DNA from: Ascidiaceihabitans sp039975415
Lineage (GTDB): Bacteria > Pseudomonadota > Alphaproteobacteria > Rhodobacterales > Rhodobacteraceae
Strand: one strand, 5' to 3'
Assembly: GCF_039975415.1 (NCBI RefSeq)
Contig: NZ_JBDWHD010000006.1
Length of the DNA: 64,000 bases
Positions 43,819 to 52,464 of the stretch are shown one piece after another; positions within the stretch are counted from its first letter, which is position 1; every line of letters starts with the position of its first letter. A program made the position numbers and the translations under genes. A model generated the notes under the pieces. It did no database searches and had not been told where the DNA came from. It saw only the letters and a list, made by a program, of their open reading frames with translations.

Positions 43819-44514
43819 TCAGTTTGGGGAGAATCGATAGCCGACGCCACGAACTCCAGCAAAGTGGCCTTCAATACCTGCTTTGCTCAATTTACGGCGT
43901 AAATTGCTAATGTGGCTATCTACAGTTCGCTCAACAGCGTCACTTTCGGAAAGGCATGAATCCAGCAAGTCCAATCTAGAGAATACAAGCGTAGGAAATC
44001 TAATCGCATGGCTGAGCAATCGAAATTCAGTCAATGTTAGATCGAGCTTAAGCACCCCGTCCGGCCGATCAACGATTGCCACATGGGACTGTACGTCCAC
44101 CTTGATCTGTCCATATGCTAGTGTTTTCGTTTCAGCGGCTCGGCCACGTTTCAATACTGCGCGCGCGCGTGCCACAATTTCCAATGGATTGAAGGGCTTG
44201 ACCACATAGTCGTCTGCGCCAATTCGTAGCGCCAGAAGTTTATCAAGGTCTTCTGCGTGGGAGGTCGCCATAATCACCGGTGTAGAAAATTTGTTTGTAA
44301 TTTCTTTCAAAACATCGAAACCATCCATCTTGGGAAGACCTACATCAAGGATGATGATATCCGGTGAAAGCATGCCCGCATGTGTAATCGCCGTCTCACC
44401 GTCTGATGCCATCACGGTTCGAAACCCGTCACGTTCAAAGTAAGTTCGCAACATTGAAGCGATTTCTCGCTCATCTTCAACAATTAGAACAAGAGGCTGA
44501 TAATCAGATGACAT
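43819..44514 (-). CDS. OmpR-family response regulator
   Basis: Start at 44514 (MSSDYQPLVLIVEDEREIA) gives 231 residues. The receiver has the acidic pair DE near residue 14, phospho-aspartate in IIILDVGLPKMDG near residue 58 and lysine in VVKPFNP. The C-terminal winged helix ends DSHISNLRRKLSKAG and VRGVGYRFSPN. It is the likely partner of the sensor kinase at 45775-48087, although a binding-protein gene and a 325-base gap lie between. It may control the Gly/Asn-rich gene downstream. Confidence 0.88.
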   Translation of the reverse strand: MSSDYQPLVLIVEDEREIASMLRTYFERDGFRTVMASDGETAITHAGMLSPDIIILDVGLPKMDGFDVLKEITNKFSTPVIMATSHAEDLDKLLALRIGADDYVVKPFNPLEIVARARAVLKRGRAAETKTLAYGQIKVDVQSHVAIVDRPDGVLKLDLTLTEFRLLSHAIRFPTLVFSRLDLLDSCLSESDAVERTVDSHISNLRRKLSKAGIEGHFAGVRGVGYRFSPN

Positions 44515-44839
44515 GAACGAAATCCATAAGGTTAGCGATAGAGTATTGGCAAGATTGCTCGGCACAATCCTTAGCTGCCCGATTGCTGTTGGTGTTAGCC
44601 TGTGTTGATGAGCGACTTCGCAACTCTGCATTTCTTTTGTGCATTGTGATGTTGCGTAGTTTCTCTGTCCAGACGAGACCGATTGAACGAGAATAAAGAT
44701 TTTTCAACGTTTACTCCGAGATACAAGCAAATTGTCGAAGAGGTGTTGGGACTGCGTGCAGGTATCATGGAGGAATGGTGGAGAAGCCACTCTCGAAACA
44801 GACCCTTCCGTAGATTAAGTACCTGACATTTTGTGAATT
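44515..44839. other. Gap upstream of the response regulator
   Basis: 325 bases with no credible gene. It probably contains the response regulator promoter and the end of the binding-protein/kinase transcript. No terminator hairpin is clear. Confidence 0.3.
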
Positions 44840-45757
44840 TCATTGCGGATTCGTGACATCTACCCAGTCTTCGTAGGTGTCGACGATAAAGCCACTATTT
44901 TTATAACCCTCATAAAGCCGATCAACCGGCAACGCTCTCATTCGGTGAATGTATGCATTCACGACATTCCGTAGCTCACTATTAGACGGGGAGAACGCGA
45001 GAACTCGCTCTAAATTCATCGAAGCCCGAAAACCGTCTATGCGAACTAGGGGGTCACCCATGTGTTCGGTCGTAGGTCTATCTAGGTAAGACAACGTGAA
45101 ATCCGCACGACTTGCTGCAATCATGTCTGGTATCAAAGTCATCTTGCGTGCCGCAACAACATCTCGCAAACCCATACCGTTTAGCGTAAGTAGATCGACT
45201 TCCCAATTCCGCTCAGTAATCCCGGTCAGACGGAAAAGGTCTTCTTGGCTTTCAATGCCCAGAACGTCGTCTCGATTGGCGGTGGTGAATAAACCAACTT
45301 GAAACTCTCCCCGCCTTAGAACCGGGTCAGATGCCAAGATTCCGTCAGTGATCTTGACTGGAAAGACAGAAGCTCCCAAGAAATCGGCATTCCCTTCAAC
45401 CAGATCTGATACTGCGCGTTTGAGGTTGGGAAACCCTACGAATTCAAGCCGGTCGGCCAAATCAGCATCACTGATGGCATTGCAGAGTATCATCAGTTCG
45501 ACTTCAAATCGGAACGCGCCCTTAAAAATTGGAGAGTCGAACATCGGGCAATCTGCGACACTGATACTGGTTCTAACCCCATTTCCGGGCGTCGTACCTA
45601 AATTCAAGATGGGATACACTCTGTCGGCAACCAACAAAACCCGAAGGACCCGGTCATCCGAAATGGCTGATGAAGCAGTTACGCTCGCCACAAAAACACA
45701 TGACGCCAATGCTATACGACGCAACGCAGAAGTCACTTTAATTGCAAGGTTACCCAT
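44840..45757 (-). CDS. Periplasmic binding protein paired with the sensor kinase
   Basis: 305 residues with a signal-like start (LASCVFVASVTASSAISDD). The rest resembles type II solute-binding proteins (VLRVLLVADRVYPIL, AVSDLVEGNADFLGASVFPV, MIAASRADFTLSYLDRPT). It follows the sensor kinase by 17 bases and no permease is near, so it most likely presents a ligand to the kinase, as TorT does for TorS, rather than to a transporter. The ligand is unknown. Confidence 0.65.
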   Translation of the reverse strand: MGNLAIKVTSALRRIALASCVFVASVTASSAISDDRVLRVLLVADRVYPILNLGTTPGNGVRTSISVADCPMFDSPIFKGAFRFEVELMILCNAISDADLADRLEFVGFPNLKRAVSDLVEGNADFLGASVFPVKITDGILASDPVLRRGEFQVGLFTTANRDDVLGIESQEDLFRLTGITERNWEVDLLTLNGMGLRDVVAARKMTLIPDMIAASRADFTLSYLDRPTTEHMGDPLVRIDGFRASMNLERVLAFSPSNSELRNVVNAYIHRMRALPVDRLYEGYKNSGFIVDTYEDWVDVTNPQ

Positions 45758-45774
45758 TCACTTCTCCCTTGTGA

Positions 45775-48087
45775 TTATTCCGAAGATTCACCGATCTCAG
45801 GCATTGATTGTTTCTTTCTCAAAGCCTCCAGCAAAGCCTGTTTCAGCACCGTGCTTGAGAAAGGTTTTTGAATAAATTTGAACGTCCTACTGAAAGCGGA
45901 TTGGTCCTTCATAGCTAAGCCAGTATAACCAGACATGAATACAACCGACGCGTTTGGCGTAAAATGCAAGAGTACTTCAGAAAGATCGGGACCCATGATT
46001 TCGCCCGGCAGAACAACATCCAAGAGAAAGAAATCGAAGGCAGGTTCTGCAGAGCAAATTTCGATAGCTTGCGTGGCCACACTTGCAACAGTGACATCCA
46101 TGCCGGCTTGATTGAGACGCTGTTTTAGGATGTGTCGCAGCGTGTCGTCATCTTCAACAACCAAAGCGCGGCGGCCAACCAGTAAATGTTCGTCGTTTAT
46201 CGAGCTGTTGGCCTTCGGATCATCGTCAGGTTCAATCTCTGATTTGGGCAAATAAAGTCTGACGTTCGTCCCTTCGCCTTCCATACTGTCTATGGCGATA
46301 TGACCACCTGATTGTTTTGCGTATCCGAAAGCCATCGAAAGCCCTAACCCAGAGCCTTTTCCGACGGGTTTGGTGGTGAAATATGGGTCAAATGCGCGTT
46401 CAGCGGTATCCTTAGACATGCCAACTCCGTTATCGGACACTGCAAAACAAATATAAGGTCCCGGTACGATGTCGGAGGGAACCTCGACACTGTCATCTTG
46501 AAGCTTAGTGTTAAAGACCTTGATCTTAATCTTACCACCATCCGGCATCGCGTCTCGTGCGTTGATAACCAAATTCAAAAGGACCGTTTCCAGTTCTTGG
46601 CGATCCACCCAGCAGAACCATGTGCCGCTTTCGACGACAACTTCTAAACTGATTTGCTCACCCAAAGACCGACACAACAAGTTTTCAAAATCAAGCAGTA
46701 GCTGCACGGGGTCTAAGGATTTTGGGGTAAGCGGTTGCTGGCGGGAAAACGCCAACAAACGATGGGTCAAAAGCGCCCCCCTTTGTGTTGCGCCTAAAGC
46801 CATTTCAAAGGCGCTAGAGACCTCCTTGTCGGACGAGTCTGGTGATCGCGCCAATTCGAGACTCCCCACGAGGATTGTCAGCAAATTGTTGAAGTCATGC
46901 GCCACGCCCCCAGTTAACTGGCCGATAGCACGCAGCTTTTGTGAGTGGTTTAATTCGTCAGCTAAGCGTTTTTGTTCAAGTTGGGATTGGCGCAGGTCTG
47001 TTCTGTCAGCGCTCACCCCTCGGTAGCCACTGAAATTACCAGATGCATCGAAAAGAGGAACGCCGCTCGATTGAACTTGTCTGGTTTCGCCATCCGGCAA
47101 CTGGAATGAAACCCAGAAATCCCGAAATGGTCTTTGCGTTTTTTTAATCGCCAAAAACGCGGATTGTCCGTCTTGGTCAAGACCGACCCGTGTGTCAAAA
47201 TCAGCCTGCCCTAGGTCGGATGGATCCACGCCAACACCGATGACCTCGAAAAAACTGTCCGACAGATATGTCACCCTGTGATCCTTGTCGGTTTCCCAAA
47301 ACCAATCCGACGCTGCGCGCACAAAATCGTTAATGCGCACTTCATTGCGTTGAAGTTCCGTCTGCGTCTCTTCCAATTCCTTGATTTTGTCACGGCTGGC
47401 GGTCAGCAAACCGTTCATCGATCCCTCAAGTTGACCGATCTCGTTTGATTGATTGGCTGCACCTATCGTGGCTTTGAGTTGCCGGGGATCATGCGGATCG
47501 ACCGATACAATATCCTTACTCAGCGAGACCAATGGACGGGTGATCACGCGCTGAAAAACGGCAAATAAGATCAAGGATAACAACACATTCCTTGCTAAGC
47601 CCGCGAATATATTTGTGAAAAACCGCGAGTAGAACACGGACAGAGCTTTGTCCATGTTGATGCTCACCATCAAATGCCCCACCTCACGGTTCTCTGTTGT
47701 GGCTATGAGATCGACTAGATACTCCGGATACGGATCACTTAATTTCTCGGTGATCCAAAAGAAATTACTTGCTGTGGGAACATGCATCGTTGCTGCCAGA
47801 GTGTTCCCAAGATCATCTTTAATGGCGGCCTGAAACACGAAATCATAACTGAATAGACCTTCAATGACTTGTTGGGCCAGTTCTTCATCTAATTGATGAG
47901 CAGCATCCGCAGCACTTGGCGCTAGAACCTGCAATACTCTTTCCGCCAACTCGTCAATTCGGCGCCGATCGTGATCGTAATCGAACCATGTTTCAACAAG
48001 AGTCGTGATAACACCAAGAATAACGGCCACCAATATGGATAGCCGCGCCAGTCTATATGAAATCCCCTTTCTTGATACAGAAAACAC
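45775..48087 (-). CDS. Hybrid sensor histidine kinase
   Basis: 770 residues: an N-terminal membrane helix (about 15-35), a periplasmic domain, a second helix (about 160-185), HAMP-like and coiled segments, a PAS domain (WFWETDKDHRVTYLSDSFFE), HisKA with the phospho-histidine in GGVAHDFNNLLT, an HATPase with NARDAMPDGG and GVGMSKDTAERAFDPYFTT, and a C-terminal receiver (VVEDDDTLR, DFFLLDVVLPG, FIQKPFS). The internal receiver implies a phosphorelay or intramolecular control. It is co-transcribed with the binding protein and signals to the OmpR-type regulator. Confidence 0.9.
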   Translation of the reverse strand: MFSVSRKGISYRLARLSILVAVILGVITTLVETWFDYDHDRRRIDELAERVLQVLAPSAADAAHQLDEELAQQVIEGLFSYDFVFQAAIKDDLGNTLAATMHVPTASNFFWITEKLSDPYPEYLVDLIATTENREVGHLMVSINMDKALSVFYSRFFTNIFAGLARNVLLSLILFAVFQRVITRPLVSLSKDIVSVDPHDPRQLKATIGAANQSNEIGQLEGSMNGLLTASRDKIKELEETQTELQRNEVRINDFVRAASDWFWETDKDHRVTYLSDSFFEVIGVGVDPSDLGQADFDTRVGLDQDGQSAFLAIKKTQRPFRDFWVSFQLPDGETRQVQSSGVPLFDASGNFSGYRGVSADRTDLRQSQLEQKRLADELNHSQKLRAIGQLTGGVAHDFNNLLTILVGSLELARSPDSSDKEVSSAFEMALGATQRGALLTHRLLAFSRQQPLTPKSLDPVQLLLDFENLLCRSLGEQISLEVVVESGTWFCWVDRQELETVLLNLVINARDAMPDGGKIKIKVFNTKLQDDSVEVPSDIVPGPYICFAVSDNGVGMSKDTAERAFDPYFTTKPVGKGSGLGLSMAFGYAKQSGGHIAIDSMEGEGTNVRLYLPKSEIEPDDDPKANSSINDEHLLVGRRALVVEDDDTLRHILKQRLNQAGMDVTVASVATQAIEICSAEPAFDFFLLDVVLPGEIMGPDLSEVLLHFTPNASVVFMSGYTGLAMKDQSAFSRTFKFIQKPFSSTVLKQALLEALRKKQSMPEIGESSE

Positions 48088-48344
48088 TACACTTCCACAC
48101 TTTCATGAACCAAATTTAGTGGTTTTCTTAGTGTATTTTAACGTTTTGGTCTAATTGTTAAGATTGCGTGGAGATCACGAAGCAGTGAGATGCTTGCACC
48201 CCTTTCTTTCTGAAAAAGTGGGTCAATCCCGTGTTGAGGACCGCAGCGGTAGATTCCATCAATTGTGATAGTGATGTATCCGCCGCGCCGCTCGGGCGGC
48301 GAGGGACTGACAGACGCATAATTGGAGTCTGGAGGGCAAGGAGC

Positions 48345-48620
48345 TGACCTGGGCCTCTAAAACACCTCCAAATTTGTGTAGAGTTCGCCCAACAAAAGGA
48401 CGGACGAATGAAGGCACGTGTCACGGACGAACAGATCATACACTGCCCGGCAGGCGATTGCGTAGCGCTCTACAACTGGCGCAGATCACATTCAGCTTTA
48501 GGCAACCTGACACCCATGGAATTCTTGCAGAGAAAGGCGATCGACAAGATGGCTGCATAAGGTCAAAGATTTAACCCCAAGGACTCCGCGCAAAGCTCGA
48601 GGAGACTTGGGGCTCAGGTC
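48345..48620 (+). mobile_element. Internally deleted IS3-family element (MITE-like)
   Basis: Terminal inverted repeats are present: TGACCTGGGCCTCTAAAACA at 48345 and its partner ending CTTGGGGCTCAGGTCA at 48620. Inside, MKARVTDEQII (from 48408) is the start of OrfA and YNWRRSHSALGNLTPMEF to TAA at about 48560 is the end of OrfB, with everything between removed. The 276-base remnant keeps both ends, so it could still be moved by a full-length relative. No target duplication is seen. Confidence 0.7.
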
Positions 48621-48642
48621 AGATGCGCAACAAACCCTCTTT

Positions 48643-48686
48643 TAGCAAAGAACGCTATTTGGGCCTATAAGCGCTGACTTCAGACA
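48643..48686. repeat. Copy B of the dispersed 44-bp intergenic repeat
   Basis: Matches 14583-14626 over its whole length with one gap and about seven mismatches, and lies 22 bases outside the IS3 remnant. The region up to 48852 holds no gene. Confidence 0.4.
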
Positions 48687-48852
48687 GCAATGACTATGTT
48701 CTAGTGCTGCAGTCTTCATCCAAGCGTTCGTTTGGTCAATCAAGACGCGGACCAAATTGTCCTTTTGGGGCTACAAGCCTTGTTCGTTAGTGGCATTAGG
48801 GGATGCGCATCATTGGATGGCAAGAGACCCAATGCACCACTTCTTGCAACTA

Positions 48853-49284
48853 TCAGTCATCCCTTTTCTTCACCCATCGAGACGTAAGCTCAGAAATCGA
48901 CGTCATTTTGCGGTCGGGTAGACAAGAAATATCACAATCCGGTTCCGCGATTTTTATTGAATTTCCGTCCCACAACCACCAGTAGATGGGTCGCCCTGCG
49001 CTGTCTCTTACAGCAAACCGAAACAAAGGCATCGTAATCGGATTTTGATTGGATAGATGGCTTTCGACCTGCCCCTTCAGACGGCCTAACTGCAAAGCGT
49101 GTGACATCGGGGCAATGGCAAACTCAGAAAATGACAACACATCAGATGTTGCAACGGGCACGTCGTATCCGTTCGGATCGATTGCCAATATCTCGTGATA
49201 GGTCGGATGAACGGAAACGCATTTCGCATAGAAATGCGCATCATCAAGATCAATGCGAACGACCTCACCAGCACGCAGTGTCAC
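48853..49284 (-). CDS. Unknown protein coupled to the decarboxylase-like gene
   Basis: 143 residues with no recognised domain. It is mixed alpha/beta with a Trp-rich YWWLWDGN segment near residue 101 and no signal peptide. It overlaps the upstream gene by four bases (ATGA), so it belongs to the aromatic catabolism operon. The C-terminus is basic (SRWVKKRDD). A role as a small accessory or binding subunit is only inferred from the coupling. Confidence 0.6.
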   Translation of the reverse strand: MTLRAGEVVRIDLDDAHFYAKCVSVHPTYHEILAIDPNGYDVPVATSDVLSFSEFAIAPMSHALQLGRLKGQVESHLSNQNPITMPLFRFAVRDSAGRPIYWWLWDGNSIKIAEPDCDISCLPDRKMTSISELTSRWVKKRDD

Positions 49285-50267
49285 AGGCTGTAACCTTCAT
49301 ATGTTGCGGGGTGGAACAGCTCTGCGATATCCAGTTTACGCGGGGAAAGACCTTGAGCGTGATGTGCTGTCAAAAAGGCGTCGATGACATGTTCGTTGCC
49401 CCCCACACCGTAGGACCAAATATTGGGTTGGAGTTGATCGGCAAGGCGCAGTGTGTCCTCGACAAACGGCATGGTGACTTTGGTGGCTGAGGTGTCCGCC
49501 AACGCCGCCGTGGCCATAGCTTTGGACTGGCCAAACGCTTTCAACAGCGCGCCAGGCAACCAAGGATGTTGGTCCGCAAGGCTGCGACGCACGCCAAGGA
49601 CGTGCATGATCGGGAAGATTTGCGTGTCTTTGTACCACTGCGTCGCAACCGCTTGGCTGTCGGCAAACAGTCGCCCGACGTCGGCGTGCCCTTCGGCGAA
49701 ACAGCGCGGCCAGCGGGGGCCGACGAAACCGTCGATTTCTCCTGCTGCCAGCATTTCATTCAACGAACGACCTTCGGGTGCCAGTGTAATGGTCACATCA
49801 TCCGGTGGCGTGAACTTGAGCTTTTCAGGGCGTCCGGCCGTATCCATGCCACCGCGCACCCATTCGATGTCGCTGGGCGAGACACCGTAGCCTTGTAAGA
49901 TCGCGCGCACCCAAACGTTTGCGGTCAATTGATATTCGGCAATGCCGATCTTTTTGCCTTTCAGATCGGCGGGTGACGCAATGCCTTTGTCCGTCCGGAT
50001 ATAGATCGAGGTATGGCGAAAGGCGCGGCTAAGGAACACAGGCACCGCAATGTAGGGCGGGTCATCGCGCGTCAGAGACATACAGTAAGAGCTAAATGAC
50101 AGTTCACTGATGTCGCAGGTTTTGTGGCGGAAAGCGTTAAAGAACATCTCTTCGGGGCTTTGCAGCATTACCACGGGATCAACGCCGTCAATCTTCACGC
50201 GCCCGTCGTAAATTGGGCGGGTGCGATCATAGTCACCAACAGCAACGGATAAGGTCAGATCAGTCAT
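49281..50267 (-). CDS. 4,5-dihydroxyphthalate decarboxylase-like protein (Pht5 family)
   Basis: 328 residues without a signal peptide, which argues against an ABC binding protein although the fold is NMT1/SBP-like. The start LSVAVGDYDRTRPIYDGRV and segments SELSFSSYCMSL and WVRGGMDTAGRPEKLKF are typical of 4,5-dihydroxyphthalate decarboxylase relatives. These remove one carboxyl group from an ortho-dihydroxy aromatic dicarboxylate. It is flanked by homologues of the other phthalate enzymes. The true substrate may differ. Confidence 0.75.
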   Translation of the reverse strand: MTDLTLSVAVGDYDRTRPIYDGRVKIDGVDPVVMLQSPEEMFFNAFRHKTCDISELSFSSYCMSLTRDDPPYIAVPVFLSRAFRHTSIYIRTDKGIASPADLKGKKIGIAEYQLTANVWVRAILQGYGVSPSDIEWVRGGMDTAGRPEKLKFTPPDDVTITLAPEGRSLNEMLAAGEIDGFVGPRWPRCFAEGHADVGRLFADSQAVATQWYKDTQIFPIMHVLGVRRSLADQHPWLPGALLKAFGQSKAMATAALADTSATKVTMPFVEDTLRLADQLQPNIWSYGVGGNEHVIDAFLTAHHAQGLSPRKLDIAELFHPATYEGYSL

Positions 50268-51430
50268 GTATCACCAGTCTTTAAGGGGTTGATCGAAACC
50301 GGCTGCCCGGAATTTGCGCTGTCCAAGATTGCGTGGCATGTAGCGAGGGCATCATGGCCCCATGCCCCCGATTGCACAGGCTTTGGGCCAGCACGAAGGA
50401 GATCTACAATCGCCTGCGCGAAGTCCTTGCGGGAATAGTCAAAAGGGCAATTGATGGTTTCGATTTTGTCGGGCCCATAGATTGAAACACGGTCCATGCC
50501 GATATGAATATCGCCAAGCTCGCAAAACACGGTGACGGGCCCAAAGTGTTCGTGATGCGTGGGGTCGGGTAACCCGTTTACGCCTGTGAAAGCGCGGGTG
50601 CGTTTAAAAGTGACCTCATCGGTAACGTCTTTCAGCGCGCGGCGGGCTTTGCCATAGGCATTAGCGGGCTTTGCCACCCCAAGTTCCGAGACACCGTCCA
50701 TCTGTATGTCGCTGTCGTAGAACCCATAGCCCGAATAGGTCAGGCTGGCGCATGCGCCATTCTCAAATGACACGATTGCCATGAAAGCCCCTTCGCTGGG
50801 GCGCTCAGGATCCCAGTTTCCGGTCTTGGCAAAAACGGAAACGGGACGCGCTCCGATCAATCGCATGGCGACATCCACCTGATGCACAGCCTGCGAAAAA
50901 ATGACGCCGCCGCCCGCACTGGTTTGCAATTCCTCAGGCCTGCGCGGACGGTACATAAAGTCTGTGGCCGTCAGCATATGCAGCATTTTGACTTGCCCCA
51001 TCGCGCCACTCTCGATTGTCGAAGCGGCTTGCGCAATGGGCGCGTCATAGCTGTGACTAGGGCCGACCAATAGATGTAGGCCTTTGTCGGCGGCCAATTG
51101 TGTGAGCGCGCGCGCCTCATCCAGATCAATGGTGATGGGTTTTTCAACAACCACATGTTTGCCTGCATTCAAACAATCGGTGACATGCGCGTTGTGCATT
51201 TGGTGCGGGGTCGCGACATAGACAATCTCGATCTCAGGATCACACAGCATGTCGGTGTAGTCCGCATAAGTTTGTCCGCCAAAGGCTGCCTCAAAAGCTT
51301 TGCGCGGAGCCTCAGACGGGTTTGCGCCAGCGATCAGGTGAATGTCGGGATGCGTCTGCAACCCTCGCGCTGAAAGGGCAAAGCCGCGGCCCAACCCGAT
51401 CACACCCATTCTGGCCGGACTATAGGTCAA
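50264..51430 (-). CDS. Gfo/Idh/MocA-family dehydrogenase (Pht4-like)
   Basis: I prefer the TTG at 51430 (MTYSPARMGVIGLGRGF), which lets the Rossmann GxGxxF motif follow a normal leader and overlaps the reductase stop. The 388-residue enzyme has the family EKP motif (VVEKPITIDLDEA) near residue 95 and the lysine used in catalysis. In phthalate pathways a member of this family (Pht4) oxidises the cis-dihydrodiol to the dihydroxy compound with NAD. It overlaps the decarboxylase-like gene by four bases. Confidence 0.8.
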   Translation of the reverse strand: MTYSPARMGVIGLGRGFALSARGLQTHPDIHLIAGANPSEAPRKAFEAAFGGQTYADYTDMLCDPEIEIVYVATPHQMHNAHVTDCLNAGKHVVVEKPITIDLDEARALTQLAADKGLHLLVGPSHSYDAPIAQAASTIESGAMGQVKMLHMLTATDFMYRPRRPEELQTSAGGGVIFSQAVHQVDVAMRLIGARPVSVFAKTGNWDPERPSEGAFMAIVSFENGACASLTYSGYGFYDSDIQMDGVSELGVAKPANAYGKARRALKDVTDEVTFKRTRAFTGVNGLPDPTHHEHFGPVTVFCELGDIHIGMDRVSIYGPDKIETINCPFDYSRKDFAQAIVDLLRAGPKPVQSGAWGHDALATCHAILDSANSGQPVSINPLKTGDT

Positions 51431-52364
51431 GAACCAACTCGCCAGCACGCGCACGCGATACACAAATCATAATCTGGTCTGCTTTTTCCTCATCCATCAG
51501 CACCATATCACGGTGGTCTACGTCGCCTTCGATCAGGCCACATTTACAGGTGCCACAGGTGCCGCTTTCGCACGAACTGGTGGTCGCGATGCCTTCATCG
51601 CGCAGCGCCTCAAGAATAGATTTATCGCTTGGCACGGTGATCGTTTGGCCGGTTTTTTGAAGGCGCACCTCAAAGGGTTTGTCATCCTCGCGCACGGCGG
51701 CAACGCCTGCGAAATCCTCAAAATGGATTGAGCCATCAGGCCAATGACCAGAGATGCCTTTTATCTCTTCCATCAATGGGCCAGGGCCGCAACAATAGAC
51801 ATGCGCCTTGCTGGGGTCCGCGAAATCATCCCAAAAATCGTACAGATTTTCGAAGTCGCCGTTGTCGTAATGCACGTTCAACCGGCCCCCAAGCAGGGCT
51901 TGGAGGTCAGGCACATAAGCGGCGTCTTGCGCGCTGCGGGCGCAATAGATCATCCGCAGTTTTGCCTTTGTGGCCATCAGCTGCTGGGCCATCGCATAAA
52001 TCGGTGTGACGCCAATGCCGCCTGCAATCAAAAGGTATTCAGGGGCTGTGCCAAGCGGGAAATTATTTGCCGGGGCCTGAACCGATACGCTTTCGCCAAT
52101 GGCAAGCCTATGCATGGCCAGCGATCCGCCGCGTCCGGTTTCTTCGCGTTTAACAGCAACTTTATAGCTCGTGGGGTTTTGGTCGGGATACACCAAGGAA
52201 TACTGACGCACAGCACCACCAGGCGTTTCAATGGCGATATGCCCACCCGCATCCGCCGCAGGTAGAACGCTTGCGCCCGATGCTTCAAACGTGAACTCTG
52301 TGATTTCCTGCGCAACGTCACGGCGCGACATCAAGGTAAGCATCATTTTTTGGGACACCATCAA
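51420..52364 (-). CDS. Phthalate dioxygenase reductase-type oxidoreductase
   Basis: 314 residues. An FMN-binding RQYSL motif near residue 53, an NAD-binding part (LIAGGIGVTPIYAMAQQL, CCGPGPLME) and a C-terminal plant-type [2Fe-2S] ferredoxin with CESGTCGTCKCG and a final cysteine in MICVSRA. This order (FMN, NAD, ferredoxin) is that of phthalate dioxygenase reductase and VanB. It delivers electrons to the Rieske oxygenase encoded divergently. It is first in its operon and has the palindromic operator 19 bases upstream. Confidence 0.9.
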   Translation of the reverse strand: MMVSQKMMLTLMSRRDVAQEITEFTFEASGASVLPAADAGGHIAIETPGGAVRQYSLVYPDQNPTSYKVAVKREETGRGGSLAMHRLAIGESVSVQAPANNFPLGTAPEYLLIAGGIGVTPIYAMAQQLMATKAKLRMIYCARSAQDAAYVPDLQALLGGRLNVHYDNGDFENLYDFWDDFADPSKAHVYCCGPGPLMEEIKGISGHWPDGSIHFEDFAGVAAVREDDKPFEVRLQKTGQTITVPSDKSILEALRDEGIATTSSCESGTCGTCKCGLIEGDVDHRDMVLMDEEKADQIMICVSRARAGELVLDL

Positions 52365-52382
52365 TCTCCTTAGGTGAATAAT

Positions 52383-52398
52383 AATTAGATATCTAATT
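52383..52398. promoter_or_regulatory. MarR-type operator AATTAGATATCTAATT
   Basis: A perfect 16-bp palindrome in the 100-base gap between the divergent reductase and oxygenase genes. The same sequence, extended to 18 bp, occurs at 59142-59159 in front of the yceI gene, next to a marR gene. The position close to both start codons fits a repressor site. Confidence 0.72.
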
Positions 52399-52464
52399 TT
52401 CTATTGTCAATCGAGAAGATGGTGATAAGCTTAGGCTTGAATGTAGTCTATCTGGACGGTTGTT

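Noticed and set aside
48158..48439. 93-codon minus-strand frame over the IS3 remnant
   Set aside because: It crosses the left end of the element and is antisense to the OrfA start; no family likeness.
49281..50267. Reading the decarboxylase-like gene as an ABC nitrate/taurine binding protein
   Set aside because: No signal peptide and no permease or ATPase nearby, while the neighbours are phthalate-type enzymes; the Pht5-like assignment fits better.
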